Part shown: one piece after another, positions 25,870 through 35,186 of the stretch | Layout: each line of letters opens with the position of its first letter | Position numbering within the stretch: the first letter of the stretch is position 1 | Assembly (NCBI GenBank): GCA_049889775.1 | Contig: JBMHCT010000043.1 | Coordinates: 248,001 to 312,000, forward strand | DNA length: 64,000 nucleotides | Direction: 5' to 3' | Source of the DNA: Jejuia sp049889775 | Lineage (GTDB): Bacteria; Bacteroidota; Bacteroidia; Flavobacteriales; Flavobacteriaceae | Notes under the pieces: model-generated | Told to the model about the DNA's origin: nothing | Seen by the model: only the letters and a program-made list of their open reading frames with translations | Databases searched by the model: none | Position numbers and translations under genes: made by a program

Positions 25870-27639
25870 TTAATTATTGGCCTTAATTAAAAGTTCGTTG
25901 ATAGTTTGTTTTAAGCCTTCAGCATCTAAACTTATTTGCTTTTGTAATTCATCCACACTGCCATGTTCAATAAAAGCATCTGGAATACCTATGGTTTTTA
26001 TTGTATTGTTATAACCATGTTCCGAGGCAAACTCTAAAATGGCTGAACCGAATCCGCCTTTAATAACATTGTCTTCAATAGTAATTACGATATCATGTTT
26101 CTCAAAAATGGTATGCAATGCTTCTTCATCCAAAGGTTTTACAAAACGCATATCATAATGCGAAACATCTAAATCTTTTATAGCTATAGAAACTTGGTTA
26201 GCCGTAGTTCCAACGCTTAAAACTGCAAGATTTCTCCCTTTTTTAAGTTGAACATTTTTACCTATTTTAATTTTAGAAAAGGGCTGTTTCCAATTGATAG
26301 TTACGCCTCTTCCACGAGGATAACGTATGGCTATTGGTTGTTCAAGTTGTAGTTGTGCAGTGTACAAAATGTTGCGCAATTCTACTTCATTTCTGGGTGC
26401 AAAAATGATGAGGTTGGGAATGCTACGTAAATAACTTAAATCAAAAACACCGTGATGCGTAGCACCATCTTCTCCTACCAAACCTGCGCGGTCTAAGCAA
26501 AATACAACTGGCAATTTTTGTAATGCCACATCATGAATAATCTGATCATATGCCCTTTGTAAAAACGTAGAATAGATATTACAAAACGGAATTAACCCTT
26601 GACTTGCCATACCTGCGGCAAGTGTTACTGCATGTTGTTCAGCGATGCCTACATCAAATGCCCGCTCTGGAATCTCTTCCATCATATACTTTAGAGAACT
26701 CCCAGTTGGCATTGCAGGTGTAATGCCAACAATTCTTTCATTTTGTTTAGCCAGTTCTACAATAGTATGTCCAAATACATTTTGATATTTTGGGGGTTCT
26801 TCAGAAGGAGATTTAACTATTAATTCTCCAGTTTTAGAATTGAATTTCCCAGGGGCGTGATATTTTACTTGATCGGTCTCAGCTTGTTTCAAACCTTTGC
26901 CTTTAGTTGTTATTACATGTAATAACTTTGGGCCTTTTACGGTTTTTAAGCGTTCCAATTCTGAAATTATGGTATCCAAATTATGACCATCAATAGGGCC
27001 AGAATAATCAAAATTTAAAGCTTCAATTATGTTGTTTCGTTTTTGCGTACCTTTTTTAACGTTGGTTAAATACTGTTTCAGAGCACCAACACTAGGGTCG
27101 ATCCCAATAGCGTTGTCATTCAAAATTACAAGAAGATCTACATCTGTAACCCCAGCGTGATTTAAGCCTTCAAAAGCCATACCGCTAGCAATTGATGCAT
27201 CACCAATTACTGCAATATGATGTCTGTATTCACCCTTTAGTTTAGATGCAATCGCCATTCCTAAAGCAGCCGAAATGGAAGTTGATGAGTGCCCAACCCC
27301 AAAGGCGTCATAAATACTTTCACTTCGTTTTGGGAAACCACTGATGCCTCCTAATTGTCGATTGGTGTGAAAATTATCCCTTCTGCCTGTTAGTATTTTA
27401 TGACCATAGGCTTGATGACCTACATCCCATAACAATAAATCCTCTGGCGTATTAAATACATAATGTAGTGCAATGGTAAGTTCAACAACGCCCAAACTAG
27501 CTCCTAAATGCCCTTCTTTGGTGGCGATAATGTTGATGATAAATTCACGTAATTCTTTGGCAAGTTGAGGCAAGTCTCTTTGCTCTAAAAGACGTAATTC
27601 CTTTGGCGAGTTTATGTTGGTTAAAATAGAATTTTGCAC
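25870..27639 (-). CDS. dxs: 1-deoxy-D-xylulose-5-phosphate synthase
   Basis: This 589-residue thiamine diphosphate enzyme condenses pyruvate with glyceraldehyde 3-phosphate, the first step of the MEP isoprenoid pathway. Conserved parts are GHLGASLGVVELTIALHYVF near residue 42, WDVGHQAYGHKIL, the ThDP motif AVIGDASIASGMAFEGLNH, DVGIAEQHAVTLAAGMA, and YPRGRG in the C-terminal half. It is a little shorter than the E. coli enzyme (620). It is the first gene of a unit with GH16 and is divergent from tadA. Confidence 0.94.
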   Translation of the reverse strand: MQNSILTNINSPKELRLLEQRDLPQLAKELREFIINIIATKEGHLGASLGVVELTIALHYVFNTPEDLLLWDVGHQAYGHKILTGRRDNFHTNRQLGGISGFPKRSESIYDAFGVGHSSTSISAALGMAIASKLKGEYRHHIAVIGDASIASGMAFEGLNHAGVTDVDLLVILNDNAIGIDPSVGALKQYLTNVKKGTQKRNNIIEALNFDYSGPIDGHNLDTIISELERLKTVKGPKLLHVITTKGKGLKQAETDQVKYHAPGKFNSKTGELIVKSPSEEPPKYQNVFGHTIVELAKQNERIVGITPAMPTGSSLKYMMEEIPERAFDVGIAEQHAVTLAAGMASQGLIPFCNIYSTFLQRAYDQIIHDVALQKLPVVFCLDRAGLVGEDGATHHGVFDLSYLRSIPNLIIFAPRNEVELRNILYTAQLQLEQPIAIRYPRGRGVTINWKQPFSKIKIGKNVQLKKGRNLAVLSVGTTANQVSIAIKDLDVSHYDMRFVKPLDEEALHTIFEKHDIVITIEDNVIKGGFGSAILEFASEHGYNNTIKTIGIPDAFIEHGSVDELQKQISLDAEGLKQTINELLIKANN

Positions 27640-27678
27640 TAAGCAAAAGTACGAGATTGAATTTGTATTTTAGCATAT

Positions 27679-28128
27679 ATGATTGAACCTTTTGACGACA
27701 CCTATTTCATGAAAAAAGCCCTTCAAGAGGCAGAAATGGCCTTTGAAAAAGGTGAAATTCCAGTAGGTGCTGTCATTGTAATTGATAACAAAGTTATTGC
27801 CCGCGGACATAACCTCACGGAATTGTTAAATGATGTTACTGCCCATGCCGAAATGCAAGCCATTACAGCGGCAGCTAATTTTTTAGGAGGTAAATATTTA
27901 AAGGGTTGCACACTTTATGTAACGCTTGAACCTTGCCAAATGTGTGCAGGAGCTCTGTATTGGAGTCAAATTTCTAGAATTGTTTATGGCGCAAGAGACT
28001 TAGAACGCGGTTGTATCAATTTGAACACCAAACTACACCCTAAAACAAAATTTGAAGGTGGTATTCTTGCAGAAGAAGCAGGGGCTTTGTTAAAACGTTT
28101 CTTTATTATGAGACGTAATTTAAATTGA
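27679..28128 (+). CDS. tadA: tRNA-specific adenosine(34) deaminase
   Basis: This 149-residue zinc deaminase converts A34 to inosine in tRNA-Arg(ACG). Motifs are HAEMQAI (His about 56, catalytic Glu about 58) and PCQMCAGAL (Cys about 86 and 89), with the upstream GEIPVGAVIV and the C-terminal FFIMRRN. Length and motifs match TadA better than cytosine or guanine deaminases. It is divergent from dxs. Confidence 0.93.
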   Translation: MIEPFDDTYFMKKALQEAEMAFEKGEIPVGAVIVIDNKVIARGHNLTELLNDVTAHAEMQAITAAANFLGGKYLKGCTLYVTLEPCQMCAGALYWSQISRIVYGARDLERGCINLNTKLHPKTKFEGGILAEEAGALLKRFFIMRRNLN

Positions 28129-28152
28129 GTTGAATATTAAAATAACCAAAGT

Positions 28153-28734
28153 ATGAAGTTTTGTTTTGTAATATTTTTTTGCTCGTTGGCATTATTATCG
28201 TGCTCAAGTGATGACACAGTTACGCCTTTAAATCAGTTTACCGATCTACGGGATGGACAAGTTTATAAAACGGTTACTTTAGGAAGTCAAACATGGTTCG
28301 CCGAAAATTTAAATTTTGACACTGGTGATGACGAAAGTACTTGCTATGAAGATGAAGCCGAAAATTGTTTTATTTATGGTAAATTATATACGGGTAATGC
28401 TGCGCAAACTGCTTGTCCTGATGGTTGGCACTTGCCTTCTCAAGAGGAGTGGAATACACTCATAGACTATCTTGGTGGTATAAATGCAGCCCATGTATTT
28501 TTAAAACCTCTTGCTATGCAACAAGGTGAGCTTGTTGGTTTTGATTTGCTTTCTGGAGGTTGGTTTTTTGGAGGATATAATGATATAGGAGAAAAAGGAT
28601 ATTATTATACATCTACTCCAGGTGGTTTTACAAATTCATTTTTGCAAGTTCGTATAGAGCCTAACGTATTGGTAACAACATCAGGTACAGTAAGTTCAGG
28701 GATAATGCAAAGTTGTAGGTGTGTGAAAGATTAA
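28153..28734 (+). CDS. FISUMP-domain lipoprotein
   Basis: This 193-residue lipoprotein (signal ending LLSC, Cys about 17) contains a Fibrobacter succinogenes major paralogous (FISUMP) domain: QTWFAENLNFDT, then CPDGWHLPSQEEWNTLIDYLGG, and the C-terminal SCRCVKD. Function is unknown. The family is abundant as surface lipoproteins in Bacteroidota and Fibrobacteres. It starts 24 nt after tadA and may share its transcript. Confidence 0.85.
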   Translation: MKFCFVIFFCSLALLSCSSDDTVTPLNQFTDLRDGQVYKTVTLGSQTWFAENLNFDTGDDESTCYEDEAENCFIYGKLYTGNAAQTACPDGWHLPSQEEWNTLIDYLGGINAAHVFLKPLAMQQGELVGFDLLSGGWFFGGYNDIGEKGYYYTSTPGGFTNSFLQVRIEPNVLVTTSGTVSSGIMQSCRCVKD

Positions 28735-28743
28735 TCCATAAGT

Positions 28744-28980
28744 TTAAAGTTTACTTTCTTTCTGACTTTCACGCATTTTATCTAAGTTTTCTTTGGTTAG
28801 CATGTATTCCTTTATATCTCGGTCTTTCCATCGGTAGTAAGAAAATATCGGGAAGACAACTAAAAATAACAGCGCTACGCCCGAACCAATTAGCTTTTGT
28901 GATATTTCAGATTCAATAAAAAAACCAGAAGCAACCAATCCTATACATATCAGTGTTAAAAGAATAATGACGTATTTCAT
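28744..28980 (-). CDS. Small two-helix membrane protein
   Basis: This 78-residue protein has two hydrophobic helices (YVIILLTLICIGLVASGFF and LIGSGVALLFLVVFPIF) and a charged tail (KENLDKMRESQKESKL). I recognise no family. It starts 5 nt after the ClC stop, so it is the last gene of that operon and could be an accessory to the channel. Confidence 0.6.
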   Translation of the reverse strand: MKYVIILLTLICIGLVASGFFIESEISQKLIGSGVALLFLVVFPIFSYYRWKDRDIKEYMLTKENLDKMRESQKESKL

Positions 28981-28985
28981 TTAAA

Positions 28986-30767
28986 TTAGTGTGTTACATT
29001 TATTAATTGTCTGCGGTAGGCTGTTAGTAATTTAGATTTAGAAATATACCCATAGTATTTACCGTTTTTAATTACTGGTAAATTCCAAGCACCACTGGTC
29101 TTAAATTTATCCATAATGGTATTCATGGTGTCTTTTTCATAATTGATAATACCAGCATCGGCGTGCATTAAACTTTGTACATCGACTTTATCATAAAGTT
29201 CAGTGTTAAACATCATATGCCTAATATCATCTAAACGAATAACACCTAAAAATTCATGATTTTTATTAACGACAGGAAAGTGATTTCTTGAAGATTTAGC
29301 CACTGCATTTTCAAGCACCTCACGAAGTTTCATTTCGGGTTTTAGTATGATAAAATTGGTTTCAATAACCTTATCAATCTCTAGCATCATCAAGACGTTT
29401 TTGTCTTTATCATGGGTAATCAATTCGCCTCTTTTTGCCAGTTTTAATGTGTATATTGAATGTGAAATATAATATTTTGTGATAGAGAAAGATATAGCGG
29501 CAACCAACATCAACGGCACAAATAACTCATAACCTCCAGTAATTTCGGCTATTAAGAAGATTGCAGTTAAAGGGGCGTGTAAAACACCGGCCATTAACCC
29601 CGTCATCCCTATTAAAGTGAAGTTAGACTCTGAAACGTGAAAATCTAATCCTAGATTATTAATAATTTTTGCAAAGGCATTTCCTAAGGCACTCCCCATA
29701 ACTAAGGTTGGAATAAAAACACCTCCAACACCACCGGCACCAAAAGTTGTGGTCATAGCAATGGCTTTAAAAATGGTGATACCCAATAGTAAACCAACAA
29801 CAATCCAGATATTTTCCAAATCTAAATTAAAAGGTGTTGTGCCTATGGCGGCAATGTGATCGCCTTTTAAAAGGTTATTCATTACGCCATAACCTTCACC
29901 GTAAAGTGGAGGAATAACATAGAGCATCGTTCCGATAGCTAATCCGCCAATTATTAGGCGCTTTGCGCGACTTTCAAACCGTTTGAAAAAATTGGTGATG
30001 CCAAAAAACACTTTTGAATAGTAAACCGACATCAAGCCTGTAACCACGCCCAAAATAGCATAGAAACCAATGTCGTTAATCTGAAATTTATCGGTCAATT
30101 CAAAACGCAGCAATACGTCGGTTCCGAGGAAAAAATAAGAGGTTACAACAGCTGAAACTGATGCCAATAAAAGAGGCACGAGCGAAGCAAATGCAATATC
30201 TAAACTAAAAATTTCAATAGCGAAAATTATAGCGGCAATTGGTGCTTTGAACATGGATGCCATGGCGCCTGCAGCAGCACAAGCAATAAGCAATAATCTT
30301 GTTTTTGTGTTCATATGAAACAAGCGGGCAGCGTTAGAACCCAAAGCTGAACCTACACTTACGGCTGGTCCTTGCAATCCCACAGATCCACCAAACCCAA
30401 CAGTTAATGGTGCTGTTATTAATGCAGCATAAATGTTATATCTGGGAATGATACCGTTAAGCTTGGAAATGGCATGCAACGTTGTTGATATACCATGCCC
30501 AATATGCTTTTTTAACCAAGTTTGTTTTATGATGTAAACTAACAGCAACCCGACAATTGGCAAGATAAAATAGAGCGAACTTTGATAATCTTGAAACACA
30601 TTGGAGATGAAAAATGCTCGAATAGCATGCGTTAAGTTTTTTAAAGTTACTGTGCCCAAACCAGCCAGAAACCCTACTAAAATACTTAGTATGTAAATAA
30701 ATTGGCGTTCAGAAATATGCTTGTATTTCCAGATTAAAAATTTACGAAGTATACTTCTAAAACTCAT
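28986..30767 (-). CDS. ClC family chloride channel/transporter with CBS pair; gating Glu replaced by Gln
   Basis: This 593-residue protein has about ten membrane helices of the ClC fold followed by two CBS motifs (from about residue 465, including NHEFLGVIRLDDIRHMMF and NGKYYGYISKSKLL). The anion-pathway motif reads GSVGLQGPAVSVGSALGS. Gln132 (codon at 30372-30374) takes the place of the gating glutamate (E148 in E. coli ClC-ec1, motif GREGP). In the model protein, Glu-to-Gln removes proton coupling. It follows a DUF6503-type gene by 7 nt. Confidence 0.9.
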   Translation of the reverse strand: MSFRSILRKFLIWKYKHISERQFIYILSILVGFLAGLGTVTLKNLTHAIRAFFISNVFQDYQSSLYFILPIVGLLLVYIIKQTWLKKHIGHGISTTLHAISKLNGIIPRYNIYAALITAPLTVGFGGSVGLQGPAVSVGSALGSNAARLFHMNTKTRLLLIACAAAGAMASMFKAPIAAIIFAIEIFSLDIAFASLVPLLLASVSAVVTSYFFLGTDVLLRFELTDKFQINDIGFYAILGVVTGLMSVYYSKVFFGITNFFKRFESRAKRLIIGGLAIGTMLYVIPPLYGEGYGVMNNLLKGDHIAAIGTTPFNLDLENIWIVVGLLLGITIFKAIAMTTTFGAGGVGGVFIPTLVMGSALGNAFAKIINNLGLDFHVSESNFTLIGMTGLMAGVLHAPLTAIFLIAEITGGYELFVPLMLVAAISFSITKYYISHSIYTLKLAKRGELITHDKDKNVLMMLEIDKVIETNFIILKPEMKLREVLENAVAKSSRNHFPVVNKNHEFLGVIRLDDIRHMMFNTELYDKVDVQSLMHADAGIINYEKDTMNTIMDKFKTSGAWNLPVIKNGKYYGYISKSKLLTAYRRQLINVTH

Positions 30768-30774
30768 TCCTTTT

Positions 30775-31485
30775 TTAAGGATTTAAAATATCGGTACCTA
30801 AAAGTTTATCGTCTTTATTAACGTACCATGCTCTAACTTTTGGCATTTTTATGCCATTAATTATTTCTTCTTCTGAAAGTAAAATGTACTCGCCATCGTT
30901 TTTGGATTCATCATGGTAAAATTGATATACCTCCATGGCATACGTTTTTGGGTCGAAGTAAAAGTACCAAGTGTCCTTTCCAATTTCTTTATCGTATGTA
31001 GCTTTTAAAACTAGATATGTTTTGCCTTTAAATTTCTTGATTTCAACTTTATTGTGAATTATGGTTCCTGGGTCTTTTAATTTCATGGGAAGACCATAGA
31101 GATAAGTATAATAATTTTGATAAAGTTTTGCTCTTTGTTTGCTTAGGCGTTGTTTTTTTAACAGGTCTTTTGAAGGGTTATTGTCACCCATAAAAACTAT
31201 GGTAATACTGTCTTTATCAATTATGTATTCTGAAATAGTATCGTTAACCTTCGATTTGACGGAAAAGAATTCTTTAGGTAAATCAATTTGAATTTTACTA
31301 TCTCTATTTTCTTTTTCTGGTATTTCCATGGTGATATTTAATTCACCTTTAAAAGAAGCCCAGTTTCCATTAGGATCATGATATGCAATGGCTTTTTCGA
31401 GAAGTTCTTTACCAGTTAATTTTTGAGACAATCCAATAGCTGAAATGAGTAAAAAAAACAAAAAAGTAAGGCCTTTGTTTTGCAT
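30775..31485 (-). CDS. Secreted DUF6503-like protein
   Basis: This 236-residue protein has a signal peptide ending near GLSQ. The mature part is beta-rich, with YHDPNGNWASFKGELN, DTWYFYFDPKTYAMEVYQFY and GIKMPKVRAWY, which resembles flavobacterial DUF6503-type proteins and, more distantly, LolA/LolB-like lipid-binding folds. Function is unknown. It is the first gene of an operon with the ClC gene and a small membrane protein, and is separated from aspS by a terminator. Confidence 0.65.
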   Translation of the reverse strand: MQNKGLTFLFFLLISAIGLSQKLTGKELLEKAIAYHDPNGNWASFKGELNITMEIPEKENRDSKIQIDLPKEFFSVKSKVNDTISEYIIDKDSITIVFMGDNNPSKDLLKKQRLSKQRAKLYQNYYTYLYGLPMKLKDPGTIIHNKVEIKKFKGKTYLVLKATYDKEIGKDTWYFYFDPKTYAMEVYQFYHDESKNDGEYILLSEEEIINGIKMPKVRAWYVNKDDKLLGTDILNP

Positions 31486-31496
31486 AATTAAAATTA

Positions 31497-31521
31497 ATAA
31501 AAAATCCCGCGTTAGCGGGAC
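31497..31521 (-). terminator. Terminator of aspS
   Basis: On the minus strand GTCCCGC pairs with GCGGGAT around TAAC and is followed by a T-run. It separates aspS from the DUF6503-like gene. Confidence 0.8.
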
Positions 31522-31528
31522 TTTGTGG

Positions 31529-33283
31529 TTATGATTTTAAATTCAGTTTTAAACTTAATTCTTCTAATTGTTCATCATCAATTGGAGCAGGAGCATCAAT
31601 CATTACATCGCGTCCGGAATTATTTTTAGGGAACGCAATAAAATCGCGAATGGTTTCTTGTCCGCCCAAAATGGCCACCAATCTATCTAATCCAAAAGCT
31701 AATCCGCCATGTGGTGGAGCGCCGTATTGAAAGGCGTCCATCAAGAATCCAAATTGCGCTTTTGCTTCTTCAGGCGTAAATCCTAAATAATCAAACATTA
31801 AGGATTGGGTTGCTGCATCATGAATTCTTATAGAACCTCCTCCAATTTCATTACCATTCAAAACCAAATCGTAAGCATTGGCTTTTACAGCTCCAGGATC
31901 AGTTTTTAATAATTCCAATTGTCCAGGTTTTGGAGAAGTAAATGGGTGATGCATTGCATGGTAGCGCTCTGTGTCTTCATCCCATTCCAATAAAGGAAAA
32001 TCCATTACCCAAAGTGGTGCAAATTCATCTGGGTTACGTAAACCTAACCGTTCTGCTAATTCCATTCTTAAAGCACTTAATTGTGCTCGTACTTTATTTG
32101 TGTCTCCTGAAAGCACACAAATTAAATCTCCAGCTTTTGCGCCAGTAACTTCAGCCCATTTTGCTAAATCGTCTTGATCGTAAAATTTATCTACTGAAGA
32201 TTTAAAAGAACCATCTTCATTACAACGACAATACACCATACCAAGTGCGCCCACTTGTGGACGTTTCACCCAATCAATCAGCTTATCTATTTCCTTTCTT
32301 GTGTAACTATTTCCTCCAGGAATTGCAATTCCAACCACTAATTCCGCTTTATTAAAAACATTGAATTCTTTGTGCTGCGCAACGTCGTTTAGTTCGCCAA
32401 ATTCCATCCCAAAACGAATGTCTGGTTTGTCGTTTCCATACAAACGCATCGCATCATCATACTGCATTCTTGGGAATTTTTCAATATCTACACCTTTAAT
32501 TTCTTTTAGTAAATGGCGAGTCAATCCTTCAAAAGCATTCAGAATATCTTCTTGTTCAATAAATGCCATTTCACAGTCAATCTGTGTGAATTCTGGTTGT
32601 CTATCGGCACGTAAATCTTCATCCCTAAAACATTTTACAATCTGAAAGTATTTATCCATGCCGCCTACCATCAACAACTGCTTAAAGGTTTGTGGGGATT
32701 GTGGTAATGCGTAAAACTGACCTTCATTCATGCGTGAAGGCACCACAAAATCGCGTGCACCTTCAGGTGTAGATTTAATCAAATAAGGGGTTTCAACTTC
32801 GATAAATCCTTCCGCAGATAAATAATTACGTACTTCTTGAGTTACTTGGTGTCTAAAAATAAGACTGTCTTTAACAGGGTTTCTGCGAATATCCAAGTAA
32901 CGGTACTTCATTCTTAAATCCTCACCACCATCTGTATCATCTTCAATAGTAAAAGGAGGTAATTTGGCTTTATTTAAAACGGAAAGTTGGGAAACCAAAA
33001 CTTCAATATCGCCAGTAGGGATATTAGGATTTTTAGAAGCGCGTTCTTGCACCTTTCCAGTAATTTGGATAACAAATTCACGCCCTAATTTCTGTGCGCT
33101 TTTTAAAATAGAAGCCTCGGTTTGTTCCTCATCAAAGTACAATTGAGTTATACCGTAGCGGTCTCTCAAATCTACATAAACCATAAACCCTTTATCTCTT
33201 ACACCTTGTACCCAACCAGATAAGGTAACCTCATTATTTATATGCGACGCTCTTAATTCGCCACAGGTATGACTTCTATACAT
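31529..33283 (-). CDS. aspS: Aspartyl-tRNA synthetase
   Basis: This 584-residue class II synthetase charges tRNA-Asp. It has the N-terminal OB-fold anticodon domain (VTLSGWVQGVRDKGFMVYVD), motif 2 (FRDEDLRADRQPEFTQID), the bacterial GAD insert in the middle, and motif 3 (GLAFGLDRLVAIL). DFVVPSR and ALPQSPQTFKQLLM are characteristic of bacterial AspRS. The length matches the family. It is transcribed alone and ends in a terminator. Confidence 0.95.
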   Translation of the reverse strand: MYRSHTCGELRASHINNEVTLSGWVQGVRDKGFMVYVDLRDRYGITQLYFDEEQTEASILKSAQKLGREFVIQITGKVQERASKNPNIPTGDIEVLVSQLSVLNKAKLPPFTIEDDTDGGEDLRMKYRYLDIRRNPVKDSLIFRHQVTQEVRNYLSAEGFIEVETPYLIKSTPEGARDFVVPSRMNEGQFYALPQSPQTFKQLLMVGGMDKYFQIVKCFRDEDLRADRQPEFTQIDCEMAFIEQEDILNAFEGLTRHLLKEIKGVDIEKFPRMQYDDAMRLYGNDKPDIRFGMEFGELNDVAQHKEFNVFNKAELVVGIAIPGGNSYTRKEIDKLIDWVKRPQVGALGMVYCRCNEDGSFKSSVDKFYDQDDLAKWAEVTGAKAGDLICVLSGDTNKVRAQLSALRMELAERLGLRNPDEFAPLWVMDFPLLEWDEDTERYHAMHHPFTSPKPGQLELLKTDPGAVKANAYDLVLNGNEIGGGSIRIHDAATQSLMFDYLGFTPEEAKAQFGFLMDAFQYGAPPHGGLAFGLDRLVAILGGQETIRDFIAFPKNNSGRDVMIDAPAPIDDEQLEELSLKLNLKS

Positions 33284-33473
33284 TACTGCAAAAATTAAGA
33301 TGCAAATTTACATAAGATATGTGATTGTTGTATCATTTATGGTGGCTAATTAAGTTTAAAAATAAACTTTAGATAAATACTCGATATAATGATATTTTTA
33401 AAGCTTAACAGATATTTTGTATTTTGTATACAGTTTTAAATTTTGGTGTCTTTTGGAACCAAAAAAATAAGCT

Positions 33474-35107
33474 ATGTGTTCCATAAGAATCTCTAAGGTT
33501 ATATTAGGTTTTAGTTATTGTATTAGTCTTTTAGGTTTTTACAATATATCTGCTCAAAACCAACATTATCTAGCCATGGAACTTAAGAATTTGGGCTATT
33601 CTACGGCTATGATTGGGAAGTGGCATTTAAAGCAAGAACCTAATTTTGATTTTTATAAAGTCCTTCCTGGGCAAGGAAAATATTTCAACCCTACATTTAG
33701 AGAGAAAGGTAGGGGTAATTGGCCTAATAACACTATTACGCACGGTGGACATTCTTCAGATGTTATTACTAATTTATCTTTAAGTTATTTAACAGGTCGT
33801 GATAAGACCAAACCCTTCTTTTTAATGCACCATTACAAGGCACCTCATGATTTTTTTGAATATGCTACACGTTATGCAAGCTATTTAGCCTCAACTGATA
33901 TACCCGAGCCCACAAGTATGTACAGTCAGCCGAATTTTGGATCGGAAGCTAATCGAGGTAAAAACGATAGCCTTATTCATAAAATAGGCACTTCTATTTC
34001 TAAAAGACATATAGTTAGGAACTATTCAGATCATTATTACTCCAATTCTTCCTTACAAGGTGATGCTTTAACCAGGCAGCATATCAACGTTATTTAAAAG
34101 ATTATTTGCGTTGTGTAAAAGGAATTGACGACAACCTTAAAATTTTATTTGATTATTTAAAAGCCGAAGACCTTTGGGATAACACCATTATTATTTACAC
34201 AGGTGATCAAGGGATGATGTTGGGTGAACATGATTACCAAGATAAGAGGTGGATGTACGAAGAATCTATGCGGATGCCATTTATCATGCATTACCCTGAG
34301 TTAATTTCTGAAGGAAGAAGATCTGACCTTCTAATTAATAATACTGATTTTGCACCAACTTTAATTGAGCTTGCTGGTGGTACGGTACCGTCTTATATGC
34401 AAGGTAAAAGCTTTATGAAAACTGTAAAAGGTGAGGAGCAGGGGCAATGGCGAAAAGGCACATATTATAGGTATTGGATGCATTTGGTACATCATGATAT
34501 ACCTGCGCATTTTGGTATTAGAACCAAAGAGTATAAACTAATTTTTTACTATGGTAGGCACTACAAAACTTGGAAGTATGGTACCAAATCGCTACCATGG
34601 CTTAATAATTCTAACCTTATTGAAAGAACGCCTGTGGCATGGGAGTTTTATGATTTAAGAACCGATCCTCAAGAATTGAATAATCAATATGAGAATCCTG
34701 CTTATGCCAATATTATTCTTGAACTTAAAGATGAAATTTTAGCACAACGCGCCGAACATGGTGAGACTGATGGTACGAAATATCCTGAAATTCAACAGGT
34801 AATTGATGACTATTGGAATGTAGGCAATTTAAGTACTGAAACGCTTGAAACATCAAATATCTTAGAGTTATTTCCTAATCCTGTGGAAAATACAGTAAGC
34901 CTTAAACTTACAAATAATACTTTACTAGAAAATATATCTGTGAAACTATATAATGCTTTGGGGCAGAAATTTAATGTAATGCTTCTTAACCATAATACTT
35001 TAAGTAATACAGCTGAGTTTGATATGAGCCCGTATAAAACAGGGATTTATTTTGTTTCTATTTCTGATGGCAATAGTAAGCAATTGGAAAGAATTGTAAA
35101 GTTGTAA
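33474..35107 (+). pseudogene. Broken T9SS-type sulfatase lacking the catalytic segment
   Basis: A signal peptide (33474, ending near NISAQ) runs directly into NQHYLAMELKNLGYSTAMIG, which aligns with residue ~110 onward of the intact sulfatase at 59364. About 80-100 residues carrying the metal-binding Asp pair and the CTPSR formylglycine motif are missing. A frameshift follows at about 34076-34079: the first frame stops at 34097, while the second frame (AYQRYLKDYLRCVKG) is open well upstream and continues to 35107. The remainder has GDQGMMLGEHDYQDKRWM and ends in a T9SS type A sorting domain (LFPNPVENTVSL, then YKTGIYFVSISDG). It cannot be an active sulfatase. Confidence 0.85.
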
Positions 35108-35123
35108 TGTTTTTCTAAAATTG

Positions 35124-35153
35124 AAAAGAGCCACAAATGTATTGCGGCTCTTT
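35124..35153. terminator. Bidirectional terminator
   Basis: AAAGAGCC pairs with GGCTCTTT across 13 nt, between the sulfatase remnant (plus) and the RND gene (minus). Confidence 0.7.
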
Positions 35154-35186
35154 CCTGCTATTAATCGACCTAATTTAATCGACAGT

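Noticed and set aside
34106..35107. A second, independent short sulfatase gene
   Set aside because: The frame is open without a start codon well upstream, and the sequence continues the upstream fragment after a one-base shift, so both belong to one broken gene.
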